Below are positions 33,864 through 44,414 of a stretch of DNA of 63,143 bases, piece by piece; position 1 is the first letter of the stretch, and each line of letters starts with the position of its first letter. Location of the stretch: assembly GCA_014190895.1 (NCBI GenBank), contig BJGV01000006.1:1-63143 (forward strand), written 5' to 3'. Below the pieces are notes generated by a model. It had not been told where the DNA came from. It saw nothing but the letters and a program-made list of their open reading frames with translations, and did no database searches. The DNA comes from Nitrosomonadaceae bacterium. GTDB lineage: Bacteria > Pseudomonadota > Gammaproteobacteria > Burkholderiales > Nitrosomonadaceae. A program made the translations under genes and the position numbers.

Positions 33864-33914
33864 TTAAGTCGAGATTAAAAATTTAAACTTAATAAAAGTT
33901 ATGCTCAATTTAGG

Positions 33915-36632
33915 CTACCTTGATAAACCCAAAATATTATTGCCTCGTAATTCTTCCTGCTGACTATCTGGATTACCACTCATCCTGGTATATCCAGGAA
34001 CGCTCCGTTGCATGACTTGTAACGGATCGGAACCGGCTTGTAATATCCCATTTAGCTCAACTTGCAAAAAAGCTGCCGTCATGGCTGTTTGAGTTGCAGT
34101 AGTAACACGTTGGAACACAAGACGTGCTGACCAACAACAGGCATTGTATTCAAGTCCTAATAGCCCCTCTAGAATCTTACTGTCCATTAATGAGTAATTG
34201 AGACGTCCCACGCCATGCCATCTTTCTGATAAAGGCCATTGTCCGGAAATATCAACTTGTCGTATCACCTCTCGAGTGACGCGGAAACCAAGATTAAGCA
34301 CCTTGCCAATCTCTGGACGATAACTAATGCTCGTACGAACTATTTCGGCGCGCATCTTACTCTGATCAATTTGAGCGCTCGCATCAATCGCAAGAACTGG
34401 TGTAATTTGTCCCCCAAACCCAGCAATAAGATCTGGTTTTTTACTACTGCCACCTTGTGCCGACGTTAAAACTGTCCTGCTCTCACTAAAGTTTGCCAGC
34501 TGACCGATGGAAATACGGAATCGCTCTTTACCAGTAGCTGAATCAATGAAGCGCGATGTTAATGCTGCAGTAGCCCGATTCGCATCATTAATGCGGTCAT
34601 TCCCGCTAAAACGATTCTCAGTAAAGAGTCTAGCGAAACTAAAATCCATTTCCCCAGAATCAAAATTTGGTAATAAGTGTTGATCACGGAATGGGGTATA
34701 AGTGTAGTATGCCCTTGGCTCAATGGTCTGCGTAAATTTACTTCCCATTATCGTTATCTCTCGGTCAAAAGTAGTGCCACTATCTAGACTAAAAGTTGGA
34801 AGGGTACGGGTTGGATTCTTGTCTGATGCAGACCCCTGATTTTGTAAACTATAACTCGTATAGTTTATGCCAATCTTTGGGGTGAAGTAGCCAAATTTGT
34901 TCTGCAAAGGAATGCTCATGCTAGGGGCAAGCATCATGCGATTTCCCCCTACCAGGGTATCATGAGAATAATTATCCCAACTTCCTTTGAAATTAAGATC
35001 TGCCCCCAATACGTTGTACTGATTTGCGCTCAAAGTAACCGAAGGAAGACGCTTGTAAGGCTCCACAATTTTGATAACGGGATCTTGTAGGGTTTGAAAT
35101 TGTTGTGCCGTAGCGCGAAAAGCCACGGAACCATCTGGGCCCAATGAACTATTGTATGCCACACTGGCCATCTGCAATAAGTTGGTATTAGAAGTAGAAT
35201 AAAGACCATTACCAAGTTCACGAAAATAGGCGTTATCGGAAACTCTGTTAAAATCAAAATTTGTGCTCCAACCCTTTCCCAATTGCTGATTATGTGTAAA
35301 CTGTATACGGGAACGAGGATTATGAGTCTCAATATCGTTCGGCAGATAGTCGAATAACAAAAAACCTCTCATGTCTTTTGTCATATAACGAAATTCATTG
35401 CTTGACATGACCCCACGTCTAGACATCCCTCGTAAGGCGAATGTTGCATCTATATTAGGCGCAATGTTCCAATAAAATGGAACAAATAGATCGAGACCAG
35501 TCTTAACGTTAGTACTGTAAGTGGGGGCTAAAAAGCCAGATTTCCGCTCCCCACTATATGAGAAATTAAGCCAAGGTGTATAAAATACTGGTACATCCCC
35601 AAACATTAATTTGGCCCCGCGGCCAGAACCCTCTTTCACATTATTATTCATTTTAAGGTCTTCTGCTTTAATAACCCATTCTTCATTTCCTTCTGGACAG
35701 GTAGTGTAGCTGCCCTTGCTGAATCGGTATCTTCCCTCCCCTTCAAGTAACACTGTATCAGCGCTACCATGACTAGTATCATCTTTTAAATGATAACGAG
35801 GTTTATCCATTCGTCCAATTTTACTTTCCATGTTTAACTTAAGTCTTGAACCTTCTAGAACGTCTCCGTTCTGTTCTATGCGCACATCACCCTCGACTTC
35901 TGTATCATCAGTATTTTGAAAATATTTCATTTTCTCTGCTGTAATAATATAATCGCCGCTACGCATCTCTGCGCGACCTATGCCCTCAATCTCCCTTTCA
36001 TTGTGACCCTGTAATAACTCTGCTTCCATAAATATGGGTTTCTTACTCTCCTCTATTTTTGTAATCAGCAATCCAGATTCATTCTCAACTTTCAAGATTG
36101 GCAGCAATGGCCTGTTAAAAGCCATTTGATGACCGCTACGTAAATTTTCTCCCTCCTTAGTTTCGGCTTCTCTCTCATGCTTATTTTCATCATCAGCTGT
36201 CTTTATAATTTGTCCGCGTTCAATTTTTAATGTCATCGCCGACTTATTAGCAAAGACTATTGGTTCATTGCTACGCAGCTCTGTTTCATTCATAGCCTCA
36301 GATTCCTGCATCAATGTCGGTGCTGATGCCCTAGTAAAGATTACTGGTTTGCTGCTACGTAACTCTGTCTCACTCGTAGCCTCAGATCCCTCTACATTAT
36401 TTTGTTGCACATGCTTAATTTCATAATCGGCTAATGTGTTGAATGAAATGAAGAAGAGAAAAGCGATCCAATAAATAGAATCAATGGCTTGTAATTTAAT
36501 TCTTAAGATATTCGATACAAAAAAAATACCCACCCGTAGCTGGGTCGATATCTCCAATTTTGTGAATATTAAATTACCGACGCTGAAGTGTAGCAACATG
36601 TATTCCCGTAGTTGATTCACAAAAAGGCGCAT
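33915..36632 (-). CDS. lptD: LPS-assembly outer-membrane protein LptD with repeat-bearing N-terminal extension
   Basis: Outer-membrane barrel that, with LptE, inserts LPS into the outer leaflet. A hydrophobic signal segment lies at residues 52-68, unusually far from the start at 36632; no good internal start was found. Residues 83-138 are two 28-residue repeats with a weaker third copy (155-183). The conserved OstA/jelly-roll domain starts near residue 200 (FMEAELLQGHNEREIEG) and the barrel follows to the end. Cysteines occur in TTCPEGNEEW and in the C-terminal ACCW pair, compatible with the disulfides of E. coli LptD. At 905 residues it is longer than E. coli LptD (784). Followed by surA. 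Confidence 0.93.
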   Translation of the reverse strand: MRLFVNQLREYMLLHFSVGNLIFTKLEISTQLRVGIFFVSNILRIKLQAIDSIYWIAFLFFISFNTLADYEIKHVQQNNVEGSEATSETELRSSKPVIFTRASAPTLMQESEAMNETELRSNEPIVFANKSAMTLKIERGQIIKTADDENKHEREAETKEGENLRSGHQMAFNRPLLPILKVENESGLLITKIEESKKPIFMEAELLQGHNEREIEGIGRAEMRSGDYIITAEKMKYFQNTDDTEVEGDVRIEQNGDVLEGSRLKLNMESKIGRMDKPRYHLKDDTSHGSADTVLLEGEGRYRFSKGSYTTCPEGNEEWVIKAEDLKMNNNVKEGSGRGAKLMFGDVPVFYTPWLNFSYSGERKSGFLAPTYSTNVKTGLDLFVPFYWNIAPNIDATFALRGMSRRGVMSSNEFRYMTKDMRGFLLFDYLPNDIETHNPRSRIQFTHNQQLGKGWSTNFDFNRVSDNAYFRELGNGLYSTSNTNLLQMASVAYNSSLGPDGSVAFRATAQQFQTLQDPVIKIVEPYKRLPSVTLSANQYNVLGADLNFKGSWDNYSHDTLVGGNRMMLAPSMSIPLQNKFGYFTPKIGINYTSYSLQNQGSASDKNPTRTLPTFSLDSGTTFDREITIMGSKFTQTIEPRAYYTYTPFRDQHLLPNFDSGEMDFSFARLFTENRFSGNDRINDANRATAALTSRFIDSATGKERFRISIGQLANFSESRTVLTSAQGGSSKKPDLIAGFGGQITPVLAIDASAQIDQSKMRAEIVRTSISYRPEIGKVLNLGFRVTREVIRQVDISGQWPLSERWHGVGRLNYSLMDSKILEGLLGLEYNACCWSARLVFQRVTTATQTAMTAAFLQVELNGILQAGSDPLQVMQRSVPGYTRMSGNPDSQQEELRGNNILGLSR
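36219..36386 (-). repeat. Tandem 84-base repeat inside lptD
   Basis: Two in-frame copies (36303-36386 and 36219-36302) encode residues 83-110 and 111-138 of LptD. Shared protein pattern: SEA..ETELRS..P..F...SA.TL. At DNA level the copies share blocks such as TAGCCTCAGAT and TGCTACG and differ largely by transitions, which suggests a duplication that has had time to diverge. A weaker third copy lies just downstream in the gene. Confidence 0.75.
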
Positions 36633-37188
36633 GTGCCGAGTATGTCATTCAGCTCACTTGATTGCGATCCATTAAAGAACAGGCTACAAGTGTAACAAAA
36701 AAACGTAGAAGTAATTACTATGTATGTATCAGTGATAAGAACTTAGCGCATTACAATTAATAGAAAAAAATTATGTAACCCATTTTCTTAAATTAATGAT
36801 TATTAATAAAAAATAGTTTTTATTTTTCCATACTCATACGTGTAACTCGTATTAAAAAATTGAAATATGGGGTAGCCCATTGCCAAACTTGTCATGGTTT
36901 CTCATAATGAATAATTAATAATTTATAGTATAATAACCCAACTCTAGTTCTAAGATATTCGCCGTTCCCGCATCTTATCTATTTTGTCTAGTGTGATTAA
37001 AATGTCTCAAATTGTGCTAACTCCACGCACACTCTTGCATCAAGAATTATGTTTTTTCTTGGTACTCTATAGGGGCCCGTTGTCTCATGTATAGCAGTTT
37101 AAAACCTAGTGTTCGTATTCAGAACAAAAAGCTTTCTGTTAGATGTGAAACTAAAAATGGTTCATCTCACGCCTAGGGGTTAGATTCT
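36633..37188. other. 556-base divergent region between lptD and mpl
   Basis: No convincing gene. It should hold promoters for both genes; on the plus strand a TATAAT lies at 36929-36934, without a good -35. A 30-codon frame at 37002-37094 lacks a ribosome site. In related bacteria the genes amgK and murU (cell-wall sugar recycling) often lie divergent to lptD; neither is recognisable here. Confidence 0.4.
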
Positions 37189-38547
37189 TTGCATATTCAT
37201 ATTCTTGGCATCTGTGGTACGTTTATGGGTGGAATCGCTGCTATTGCACGTGAGGCCGGACACAAAGTTACCGGATGTGACGTTGGCGCTTATCCTCCGA
37301 TGAGCACCCAACTTAAATCTCAGAATATTGAGTTGATTGAGGGATTTTCTCCAGAGCAAATTGAACTCAATCCAGATATTTTCGTAATTGGCAACGTGGT
37401 TACGCGTGGCAATCCCTTAATGGAAGAAATCCTTAATCATAACTTGCCTTATACTTCTGGTCCTCAATGGCTTTATGAGAATGTATTGAAAAATAAATGG
37501 GTGCTAGCAGTCGCTGGAACTCATGGCAAAACCACGACCAGTTCAATGTTGCTGTGGATATTAGAGTATGTGGGAATAAAACCAGGATTCCTGATTGGCG
37601 GTATACCTGAGAACTTCGGTATATCAGCCAGACTTGGCAACGAGTCCCCATTCTTTGTTATCGAGGCCGATGAGTACGATACCGCTTTTTTTGACAAACG
37701 CTCTAAATTTGTCCATTACCGCCCAAAAACAGTAATTCTTAATAATCTGGAGTTTGATCACTCTGATATCTTCTGCGATCTTGCAGCTATCATGCAGCAA
37801 TTTCATCATCTTATTCGGTTAATTCCAAGCAACGGTTTGATAGTTTCAAATTATCAAGAAGAGAACCTAAAACAAGTTCTTGCTAAAGGATGTTGGGCAC
37901 CAGTAGAAAAAATAGGGGTAAATGATGGTTGGCAGGCTAAAATTTTACACGACGATCGAATTAATATTACCCTCAATGATAAATCTCAAGGAATTCTGCA
38001 ATGGGAATTAATGGGGGAACACAATCGTATGAATGCTCTGTCTGCTTTAGCTGCAGCTATTCACATTGGCATACCAGTTAAAACAAGCATTACAGCATTA
38101 GAACAGTTTAAAAACGTCAAACGTCGTATGGAAATACGAGGCATCATTAATAATATTACGATATACGATGATTTTGCCCACCACCCTACGGCGATTCAAA
38201 AGACTTTGGAAGGTTTGCGTCACAGAATCAAAGAAGCTCGCATTATTGCTGTATTTGAGCCTCGTTCCAATACCATGAGAATGGGCACATGGAAAGACAG
38301 TTTAGCCGAAAGTCTTGGGGTGGCTGACTTAATATTTTGTTACACAGCCGACCTAGGCTGGAATGTACAGGAAGCATTAAAGTCACTCGGTACAAGAGCC
38401 GTAACTAACAACAATCTAGATCAATTAATTTTACTTATTATTGCTACTCTCTGTCCTAATGACCATGTCTTAATAATGAGTAATGGTAATTTTGGTAACA
38501 TCCATGAGAGATTAATGAAGGCACTAGAGAAAAATTGTACTCAATAA
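37189..38547 (+). CDS. mpl: UDP-N-acetylmuramate:L-alanyl-gamma-D-glutamyl-meso-diaminopimelate ligase
   Basis: Murein-recycling ligase that attaches recovered tripeptide to UDP-MurNAc. The 452-residue Mur-ligase shows the N-terminal HIHILGICGTFMGG, the ATP loop GTHGKTTT, the IEADEYDTAFFDKRSKF motif specific to Mpl, NNLEFDHSDIF, and DDFAHHPTAI in the C-terminal domain. The start is TTG at 37189 with AGGGGT about 9 bases upstream. It lies divergent from lptD and upstream of hpnA. Confidence 0.95.
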   Translation: MHIHILGICGTFMGGIAAIAREAGHKVTGCDVGAYPPMSTQLKSQNIELIEGFSPEQIELNPDIFVIGNVVTRGNPLMEEILNHNLPYTSGPQWLYENVLKNKWVLAVAGTHGKTTTSSMLLWILEYVGIKPGFLIGGIPENFGISARLGNESPFFVIEADEYDTAFFDKRSKFVHYRPKTVILNNLEFDHSDIFCDLAAIMQQFHHLIRLIPSNGLIVSNYQEENLKQVLAKGCWAPVEKIGVNDGWQAKILHDDRINITLNDKSQGILQWELMGEHNRMNALSALAAAIHIGIPVKTSITALEQFKNVKRRMEIRGIINNITIYDDFAHHPTAIQKTLEGLRHRIKEARIIAVFEPRSNTMRMGTWKDSLAESLGVADLIFCYTADLGWNVQEALKSLGTRAVTNNNLDQLILLIIATLCPNDHVLIMSNGNFGNIHERLMKALEKNCTQ

Positions 38548-38628
38548 TCTGGATTTCTATGAAGAAGGTTAACTACCTTGTACGATTTCCAAAGTGTTCA
38601 TAGAATAGTCAAATAGAAAGTAAAAAAT

Positions 38629-39624
38629 ATGAAGTCACTCGTTACTGGTGCAAATGGTTTTGTCGGTTCAGCGGTTGTCCGCTGCTTACTAGCTGCTGAT
38701 CACGAAGTACGATGTCTGGTGAGGCCTGGAAGTAACCGGCGTAACCTCAATGGGCTACCCGTTGAAATATTAGACGGTGATTTATGTAACTCTGCATCAT
38801 TGAAGCGTGCGGTACTTAACTGTGACAATTTATTTCATGTTGCCGCAGATTATCGTCTTTGGGTACCAGATCCAGAGATTATGTACGGAATTAATGTCAA
38901 AGGCACAGAAACGTTAATATTAGCTGCTGCTGAGGCCGGTATGAAACGTATTGTATACACTAGTAGCGTGGCCACCCTTGGATTAAATCATGATGGCACT
39001 CCTGCTAATGAAGAAACTTCATCTAGTCTCGAGACAATGACGGGTCACTATAAGCGTTCAAAATTTCTTGCAGAGCAGGTGGTACAAAATCTCACTGATG
39101 CGCATAAATTGCCCTTAGTTATTGTCAATCCAACAACTCCAATAGGGCCTTGTGATATCAAACCAACTCCCACAGGAAGAATCGTGGTTGATACACTACG
39201 TGGGAAAATGCCTGCTTATATGAACACTGGCTTGAATATTGCACATGTTGATGACATTGCATATGGTCATTTATTAGCATATATGCACGGAAAGTCAGGA
39301 TGCCGTTATATACTTGGTGGAGAGAATATGACTCTATTACAAATATTACAGACAATAGATGCGATTATTGACAAACAGATTAAGCGAGTCAATATCCCTG
39401 CAAAATTTCTTTTCCCTGTAGCTTGGTTAATGGAAAGAATTGCAACTGTTATAAATATTGAACCGCGTGTGACAATGGATAGTATCCGTATGGCAGAAAA
39501 AAAGATGTTTTTCTCTAGCGAAAAAGCCATGCGGGAACTTGACTATCAATACCGGCCTGCAAAAGAAGCAATTAAGGATGCGGTGGCATGGTTCCAGGAT
39601 CACGGTTACGACAATAGAATCTAA
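38629..39624 (+). CDS. hpnA: Hopanoid-associated sugar epimerase HpnA
   Basis: A 331-residue extended short-chain dehydrogenase/reductase. The NAD-binding TGANGFVGSAVVRCLL is at 6-21; the catalytic pattern is SSVATLG, then YKRSK (Y...K). The sequence LVRPGSNRRNLNGLPVEILDGDL, followed by VAADYRLWVPDPE.MY..NV.GT, is characteristic of the HpnA subfamily found with hopanoid genes; its exact substrate is unproven. No other hopanoid gene is in the window, although dxs and ispA supply precursors. It follows mpl by 81 bases and ends against a copper-ATPase remnant. Confidence 0.9.
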   Translation: MKSLVTGANGFVGSAVVRCLLAADHEVRCLVRPGSNRRNLNGLPVEILDGDLCNSASLKRAVLNCDNLFHVAADYRLWVPDPEIMYGINVKGTETLILAAAEAGMKRIVYTSSVATLGLNHDGTPANEETSSSLETMTGHYKRSKFLAEQVVQNLTDAHKLPLVIVNPTTPIGPCDIKPTPTGRIVVDTLRGKMPAYMNTGLNIAHVDDIAYGHLLAYMHGKSGCRYILGGENMTLLQILQTIDAIIDKQIKRVNIPAKFLFPVAWLMERIATVINIEPRVTMDSIRMAEKKMFFSSEKAMRELDYQYRPAKEAIKDAVAWFQDHGYDNRI

Positions 39625-40287
39625 CCTACCCAATTAGTTAAATAAATAGCCGAATAAGTTCTACCTTTAGCACGAGTCTCCATTAATTTGCCCAATAAGA
39701 CTAGAGTGATAATAGTCGCACTTGACTCAAAATAAACGTGTTGATTGAGCATAAGAATTGTGACGATAGCACTAAAAAAATATGCCGCACTAGTACCAAG
39801 TATTACGAGCAAATCCATATTGGCACGCCCCCTGTGGACTCCATGCCATGCATTTATAAAAAAACGCTTACCAATCCAGAACTGCACTGGGGTTGCTAAT
39901 AGCCACTGTACCCAGTGTGGCAACCACTCAACATTTGCGCTAAAAAGAGACTGTGGCCATATGCAACATTAATGGCAGAGTTAAGGCCGCAGAAATCCAG
40001 AATAAACGAAAGTCCGCATGATAAGCATTTAGTCTCCGTATTTTTTCCTCAGAATGACTTCTCTCATTAATTTCAATGGCTTGATAGCCAGCCCTCAATA
40101 CAATAGCAATTAGTTCATTCGCCGTTGTTACGCCAGGAATAAAATTAACATGGGCTATTTCCGTAGCTAAGTTAACAGTAGCAGTAACCTTAGGGAGCTC
40201 ATTTAATAGCTTCTCAATATGAGCGCTACATGCCGCACAAGTCATTCCGCTAATCTGGAGCTGTAATGATTTAGGAGTGATATGCAA
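39621..40287 (-). pseudogene. copA: Copper-transporting P-type ATPase, frameshifted and truncated
   Basis: Two minus-strand pieces of a CopA-type ATPase. The 5' piece (40287-39940) has a heavy-metal-binding domain with GMTCAACSAHIEKLL and the first membrane helices. It stops at TAG where a T run at 39946-39942 has one base too many; removing one base joins it to the second piece (39923-39621), through SANVEWLPHWVQWLL to NMDLLVILGTSAAYF. The second piece ends after about 100 residues at the hpnA 3' end. The actuator, phosphorylation (DKTGTLT) and ATP-binding domains are missing, so about two thirds of the gene is lost. It overlaps the hpnA stop by 4 bases. Confidence 0.85.
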
Positions 40288-40364
40288 TCTGGTGTCTTAT
40301 AACCAAGCATACTAAGCTGCTAGGGATTGTATTTATACTGAGTGTGATTAATGCCTCCAGTACC

Positions 40365-41870
40365 TTAATCTTCGCCCCGTAATTGTGGGAACAAAATTAC
40401 ATCACGAATACTAGGGCTATCAGTGAGGATCATAATTAAACGATCTATGCCAATGCCTTCACCGGCGGTGGGTGGGAGGCCGTGCTCCAATGCACGAATA
40501 TAATCAGCGTCATAGTGCATAGCCTCAGCGTTACCTGCTTTCTTGGCATCAACTTGCCTCAGGAATCTTTCTATCTGATCCTCTGGATCATTTAACTCAG
40601 AAAAACCATTAGCAATTTCACGTCCGGCAATATATAGCTCAAAACGATCTGTTATTTCAGGATTAGCATCATTACGTCGCGCAAGAGGAGAAACTTCTGC
40701 CGGGTAGTCAATAATAAAAGTAGGTTGAAGCAGCAGGTGCTCGGTATTTGTATCGAATAGTAAGAGTTGTAATTCACCAACTCCTTCTTCCGGTCTCGGA
40801 GTAATATTGAGGGACTCTAGTTCATTCCTCATAAATATGTGGTCTTGAAGCTGTGTCTCGGTATATTTTGGATTAAATTTCTGAATAGCTTGAGTGATAG
40901 TTAACCGTGAAAATTTCTGTGCGAAATCGATCTCACAACCTTGGTACACTATCTTAGTTGTACCTAAAACTTTAGTTGCGACTTCCCGTAACATAGTTTC
41001 AGTGAGTTCCATTAAATACAAATGATCTTGATAAGCCTCATAAAACTCTAACATGGTAAATTCAGGGTTATGCCGAGTCGAAATACCCTCATTTCTGAAA
41101 TTACGATTAATCTCGAAAACTTTTTCCATGCCACTTACCACTAAACGTTTTAAATAAAGCTCTGGGGCAATGCGTAAGTAAAGATCCATATCCAATGCAT
41201 TGTGGTGTGTAGTAAAAGGGCGCGCTGCAGCACCGCCTGGGATAGGGTGCATCATCGGTGTTTCTACTTCCAGATAACCACGTGTAACAAGAAAATCACG
41301 AACAGATTGAATAATCTTAGAACGCATAGAAAATACTTTCCTGGTATTCTCATTAGTAATTAGATCGAGATAGCGTTGACGATATTTTTGCTCTTGATCT
41401 GTCAAGCCGTGAAATTTTTCTGGCAGGGGTCGCAGAGACTTCGTAAGTAAACGTAAGTTGGTAACACGCACCGAAAGCTCCCCAGTTTTAGTTCTAAAGA
41501 GGATTCCTTGGGCACCAAATATATCACCTAAATCATGATGCTTAAATGCTGTGTGCACAACTTCACCAGTGTGGTCATTGGTAATATAGAGTTGAATATG
41601 TCCGCTCATATCTTGAATGGTCGCAAAACTTGCTTTGCCCATCACACGTTTTAGCACCATACGACCAGCTACTTTCACAATGATTTGTTCGGCTTCTAGC
41701 ATTTCGTTAGAATGCTCGGTATACTCTTGATGAAGATTTAATGCTAAGCTATCGCGACGAAAATCATTCGGAAAAGCATTACCAAGTTGACGAAGTGCAA
41801 CCAATTTAGCACGGCGCTCTTCAATAATCTGGTTAACATCTTGCTGTACTTGGTATTCTTGATCAGTCAT
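40365..41870 (-). CDS. lysS: Lysyl-tRNA synthetase (class II)
   Basis: Charges tRNA-Lys. The start at 41870 (ATG, MTDQEYQ) has AGGA six bases upstream; a TTG nine codons earlier is less likely. In about 501 residues the N-terminal OB-fold anticodon-binding domain (about 50-165, [22 protein letters not shown]) precedes the class II core: motif 1 around [18 protein letters not shown], motif 2 [20 protein letters not shown], and motif 3 [13 protein letters not shown] near the end. Normal length. Isolated minus-strand gene between the copA remnant and trxA. Confidence 0.97.
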   Translation of the reverse strand: MTDQEYQVQQDVNQIIEERRAKLVALRQLGNAFPNDFRRDSLALNLHQEYTEHSNEMLEAEQIIVKVAGRMVLKRVMGKASFATIQDMSGHIQLYITNDHTGEVVHTAFKHHDLGDIFGAQGILFRTKTGELSVRVTNLRLLTKSLRPLPEKFHGLTDQEQKYRQRYLDLITNENTRKVFSMRSKIIQSVRDFLVTRGYLEVETPMMHPIPGGAAARPFTTHHNALDMDLYLRIAPELYLKRLVVSGMEKVFEINRNFRNEGISTRHNPEFTMLEFYEAYQDHLYLMELTETMLREVATKVLGTTKIVYQGCEIDFAQKFSRLTITQAIQKFNPKYTETQLQDHIFMRNELESLNITPRPEEGVGELQLLLFDTNTEHLLLQPTFIIDYPAEVSPLARRNDANPEITDRFELYIAGREIANGFSELNDPEDQIERFLRQVDAKKAGNAEAMHYDADYIRALEHGLPPTAGEGIGIDRLIMILTDSPSIRDVILFPQLRGED

Positions 41871-42157
41871 TTCCTGTCCTTGAGAATAATCATCCAACTA
41901 TCTACAGTAAACTAAGCTGACGAGCAACCAAAGATGAATCATCAGAGATAATATTGTAAATGTGAATAACATAGTATCTCTTTCTGTTCTCTAGGTACTT
42001 TTTTAATAGCATACAATAATTGTCAAATAACCTAACTATAACTTTTTTCACAATAGGGTCTATTATCTAAGTTAATTAGGGTATATTATACAAACCAAGC
42101 AGAAACAAACGTTTCTCCCCATATGCTTCTGAATAGCAGAATATCAAAAGAACTCAC

Positions 42158-42490
42158 ATGAACGAAAAGATTCATCCTATTTCCGACGCGACATTCGATT
42201 CTGAGGTATTGCAATCAAGTATAGCTATGCCTGTATTAGTAGACTACTGGGCAGAATGGTGCGGACCATGCAAAATGATTGCCCCCATTCTGGATGAAAT
42301 TGCCAAAGAGTATGATAAACGTCTGAAAGTAACGAAGCTTAATGTTGATGAAAATCAGGCCACACCCCTCAAGTATAACATTCGAGGTATTCCCACATTG
42401 ATGTTATTTAAAAATGGTAATGTTATGGCAACCAAAGTTGGCGGGATGTCAAAAACTCAACTAACCGCATTTATTGACAGTCACATTTAA
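42158..42490 (+). CDS. trxA: Thioredoxin
   Basis: A 110-residue thioredoxin with the active site WCGPC (Trp34, Cys35, Cys38), the buried Asp in VLVDYWAEW, and the cis-proline loop [12 protein letters not shown]. It reduces protein disulfides in the cytoplasm. It lies upstream of rho on the same strand, a classical trxA-rho pairing in proteobacteria, with 148 bases between, which may include the rho leader. Confidence 0.97.
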   Translation: MNEKIHPISDATFDSEVLQSSIAMPVLVDYWAEWCGPCKMIAPILDEIAKEYDKRLKVTKLNVDENQATPLKYNIRGIPTLMLFKNGNVMATKVGGMSKTQLTAFIDSHI

Positions 42491-42638
42491 ATCCACTATT
42501 CTAAAAAATTGACACGTTCTTAAGATCCATACCAGTTTCTTTAAACTCATCCTAATTTCTTTCTTACCCTATATTATCCTCATCATAGTTTCTTAAATTT
42601 CTGCATCCTACGTTTCACTTACCTGCGAGCCCACCTCT

Positions 42639-43898
42639 ATGCATTTATCAGATCTAAAAAATTTACACGTTACCGAACTTGTTGAAATGGCAATTACCAA
42701 TCAAATTGATGGCGCCAATCGACTTAGAAAACAGGATTTAATTTTTGCTTTACTTAAGAATCAGGCACGGAAAGGAGAAAGTATTTTCGGAGAAGGCACG
42801 TTGGAGGTGTTGCAAGATGGTTTTGGGTTTTTACGTTCACCAGACACCTCGTACCTTGCCGGACCAGATGACATCTATGTTTCTCCTAGTCAAATTAGGC
42901 GTTTTAACTTACATACCGGAGACTCAATAGACGGCGAAATTCGCACTCCAAAAGACGGTGAACGATACTTCGCTTTAGTAAAAGTAGATAAAGTTAATAA
43001 TGAGCCGCCCGAAAACTCTAAACATAAAATTCTTTTTGAAAACCTTACTGCCTTATTTCCTACAAAACGCTTGCTTCTTGAGCGCGATATTAAATCTGAA
43101 GAAAATGTTACCTCTCGTATAATTGATCTCATTGCACCTATTGGAATGGGTCAAAGAGGTTTATTGGTGGCAAGTCCAAAATCTGGCAAAACCGTTATGT
43201 TGCAACATATCGCACATGCGATCGCTGCTAATTGTCCTGATGTAACTCTAATGGTTTTACTGATAGATGAACGTCCTGAAGAAGTAACAGAAATGATTCG
43301 TTCTGTTAAAGGTGAAGTCATCTCTTCTACTTTTGATGAGCCGGCAATGCGTCATGTACAAGTAGCTGATATGGTAATTGAGAAGGCTAAGCGCCTAGTG
43401 GAGCATAAGAAGGATGTGGTCATACTACTAGATTCGATCACACGTTTAGCACGCGCCTATAACACTGTGGTTCCAGCTTCTGGAAAAGTCCTAACAGGTG
43501 GTGTAGATGCAAATGCTCTGCAGCGTCCAAAGCGATTTTTTGGTGCTGCGCGTAATATAGAAGAGGGTGGCTCACTTACTATAATTGCCACTGCACTTGT
43601 AGATACTGGCTCTCGTATGGATGATGTAATTTATGAGGAATTCAAGGGTACCGGTAATATGGAAATTCATCTAGACCGACGCATGGCAGAGAAGCGCACT
43701 TACCCCGCAATCAATGTAAATCGCTCTGGCACACGTAAAGAAGAACTGCTCATCAAACCAGATGTGCTACAAAAAATTTGGGTGCTTCGTAAATTGCTTT
43801 ACCCAATGGACGACATGGATGCAATGGAATTTCTTCTTGATAAAATTAAGGCCACAAAAAATAATAACGACTTCTTTGATTCGATGCGAAGAGTATAA
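42639..43898 (+). CDS. rho: Transcription termination factor Rho
   Basis: RNA-dependent hexameric helicase-ATPase that ends transcription. The 419 residues include the N-terminal helix bundle ([18 protein letters not shown]), the RNA-binding OB fold with RNP1 DGFGFLR (60-66), Walker A SPKSGKT (179-185), Walker [17 protein letters not shown], the Q-loop region [12 protein letters not shown] and R-loop. Length is standard. rpmE follows after about 290 bases. Confidence 0.98.
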   Translation: MHLSDLKNLHVTELVEMAITNQIDGANRLRKQDLIFALLKNQARKGESIFGEGTLEVLQDGFGFLRSPDTSYLAGPDDIYVSPSQIRRFNLHTGDSIDGEIRTPKDGERYFALVKVDKVNNEPPENSKHKILFENLTALFPTKRLLLERDIKSEENVTSRIIDLIAPIGMGQRGLLVASPKSGKTVMLQHIAHAIAANCPDVTLMVLLIDERPEEVTEMIRSVKGEVISSTFDEPAMRHVQVADMVIEKAKRLVEHKKDVVILLDSITRLARAYNTVVPASGKVLTGGVDANALQRPKRFFGAARNIEEGGSLTIIATALVDTGSRMDDVIYEEFKGTGNMEIHLDRRMAEKRTYPAINVNRSGTRKEELLIKPDVLQKIWVLRKLLYPMDDMDAMEFLLDKIKATKNNNDFFDSMRRV

Positions 43899-44186
43899 GA
43901 ACTTTTCACAAAAAAAATCTAGGTAAACCGGTACGAACTTCTCTCTAGAGACAGTTGGATATCAACTCTGCTTTGGTTAATACAGAAATTAGATGAAAGT
44001 AATCTAATTTCTCGCGTAACTCCTGCAATACTCATCAACTATAGAAATTATTAACCATGATGATTAACGGGAAGAAACTTAAGAACCTACACTGTAGTTG
44101 CAACCCATTGCGCATTAAGGGATAATAATCAGTTATATACTTTAACTCTCTGATTTACTTAATAACAATATAAATAAGGATAAATA

Positions 44187-44414
44187 ATGAAAGCAGGGAT
44201 TCATCCAAGTTACCAAGAAATTACCGTGACTTGTAGTTGTGGGAACATTTTCCAAACACGCTCTACTATGGAAAAGTCGTTGCATATTGAAGTATGTTCC
44301 GCCTGCCATCCATTTTATACTGGAAAGCAAAAAATAGTGGATACCGCTGGACGAGTCGAGAAATTCCGTCAGAAATATAGTCAAGGGATCGAGAAACAAC
44401 CTGTAGTTCACTAG
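44187..44414 (+). CDS. rpmE: Large ribosomal subunit protein L31, zinc-binding form
   Basis: A 75-residue L31 with four cysteines (Cys16, Cys18, Cys37, Cys40) that form the zinc site of the C+ type, and the core [17 protein letters not shown]. The alternative zinc-free paralogue is not in this window. Its stop codon overlaps the stop of the convergent serine palmitoyltransferase-like gene (shared CTAG at 44411-44414), leaving no room for a separate terminator. Confidence 0.96.
   Translation: MKAGIHPSYQEITVTCSCGNIFQTRSTMEKSLHIEVCSACHPFYTGKQKIVDTAGRVEKFRQKYSQGIEKQPVVH

Noticed and set aside
37002-37094. 30-codon plus-strand frame upstream of mpl (MSQIVLTPRTLL...)
   Set aside because: No ribosome site, no recognised motif, and a frame of this length is expected by chance in a 556-base gap.
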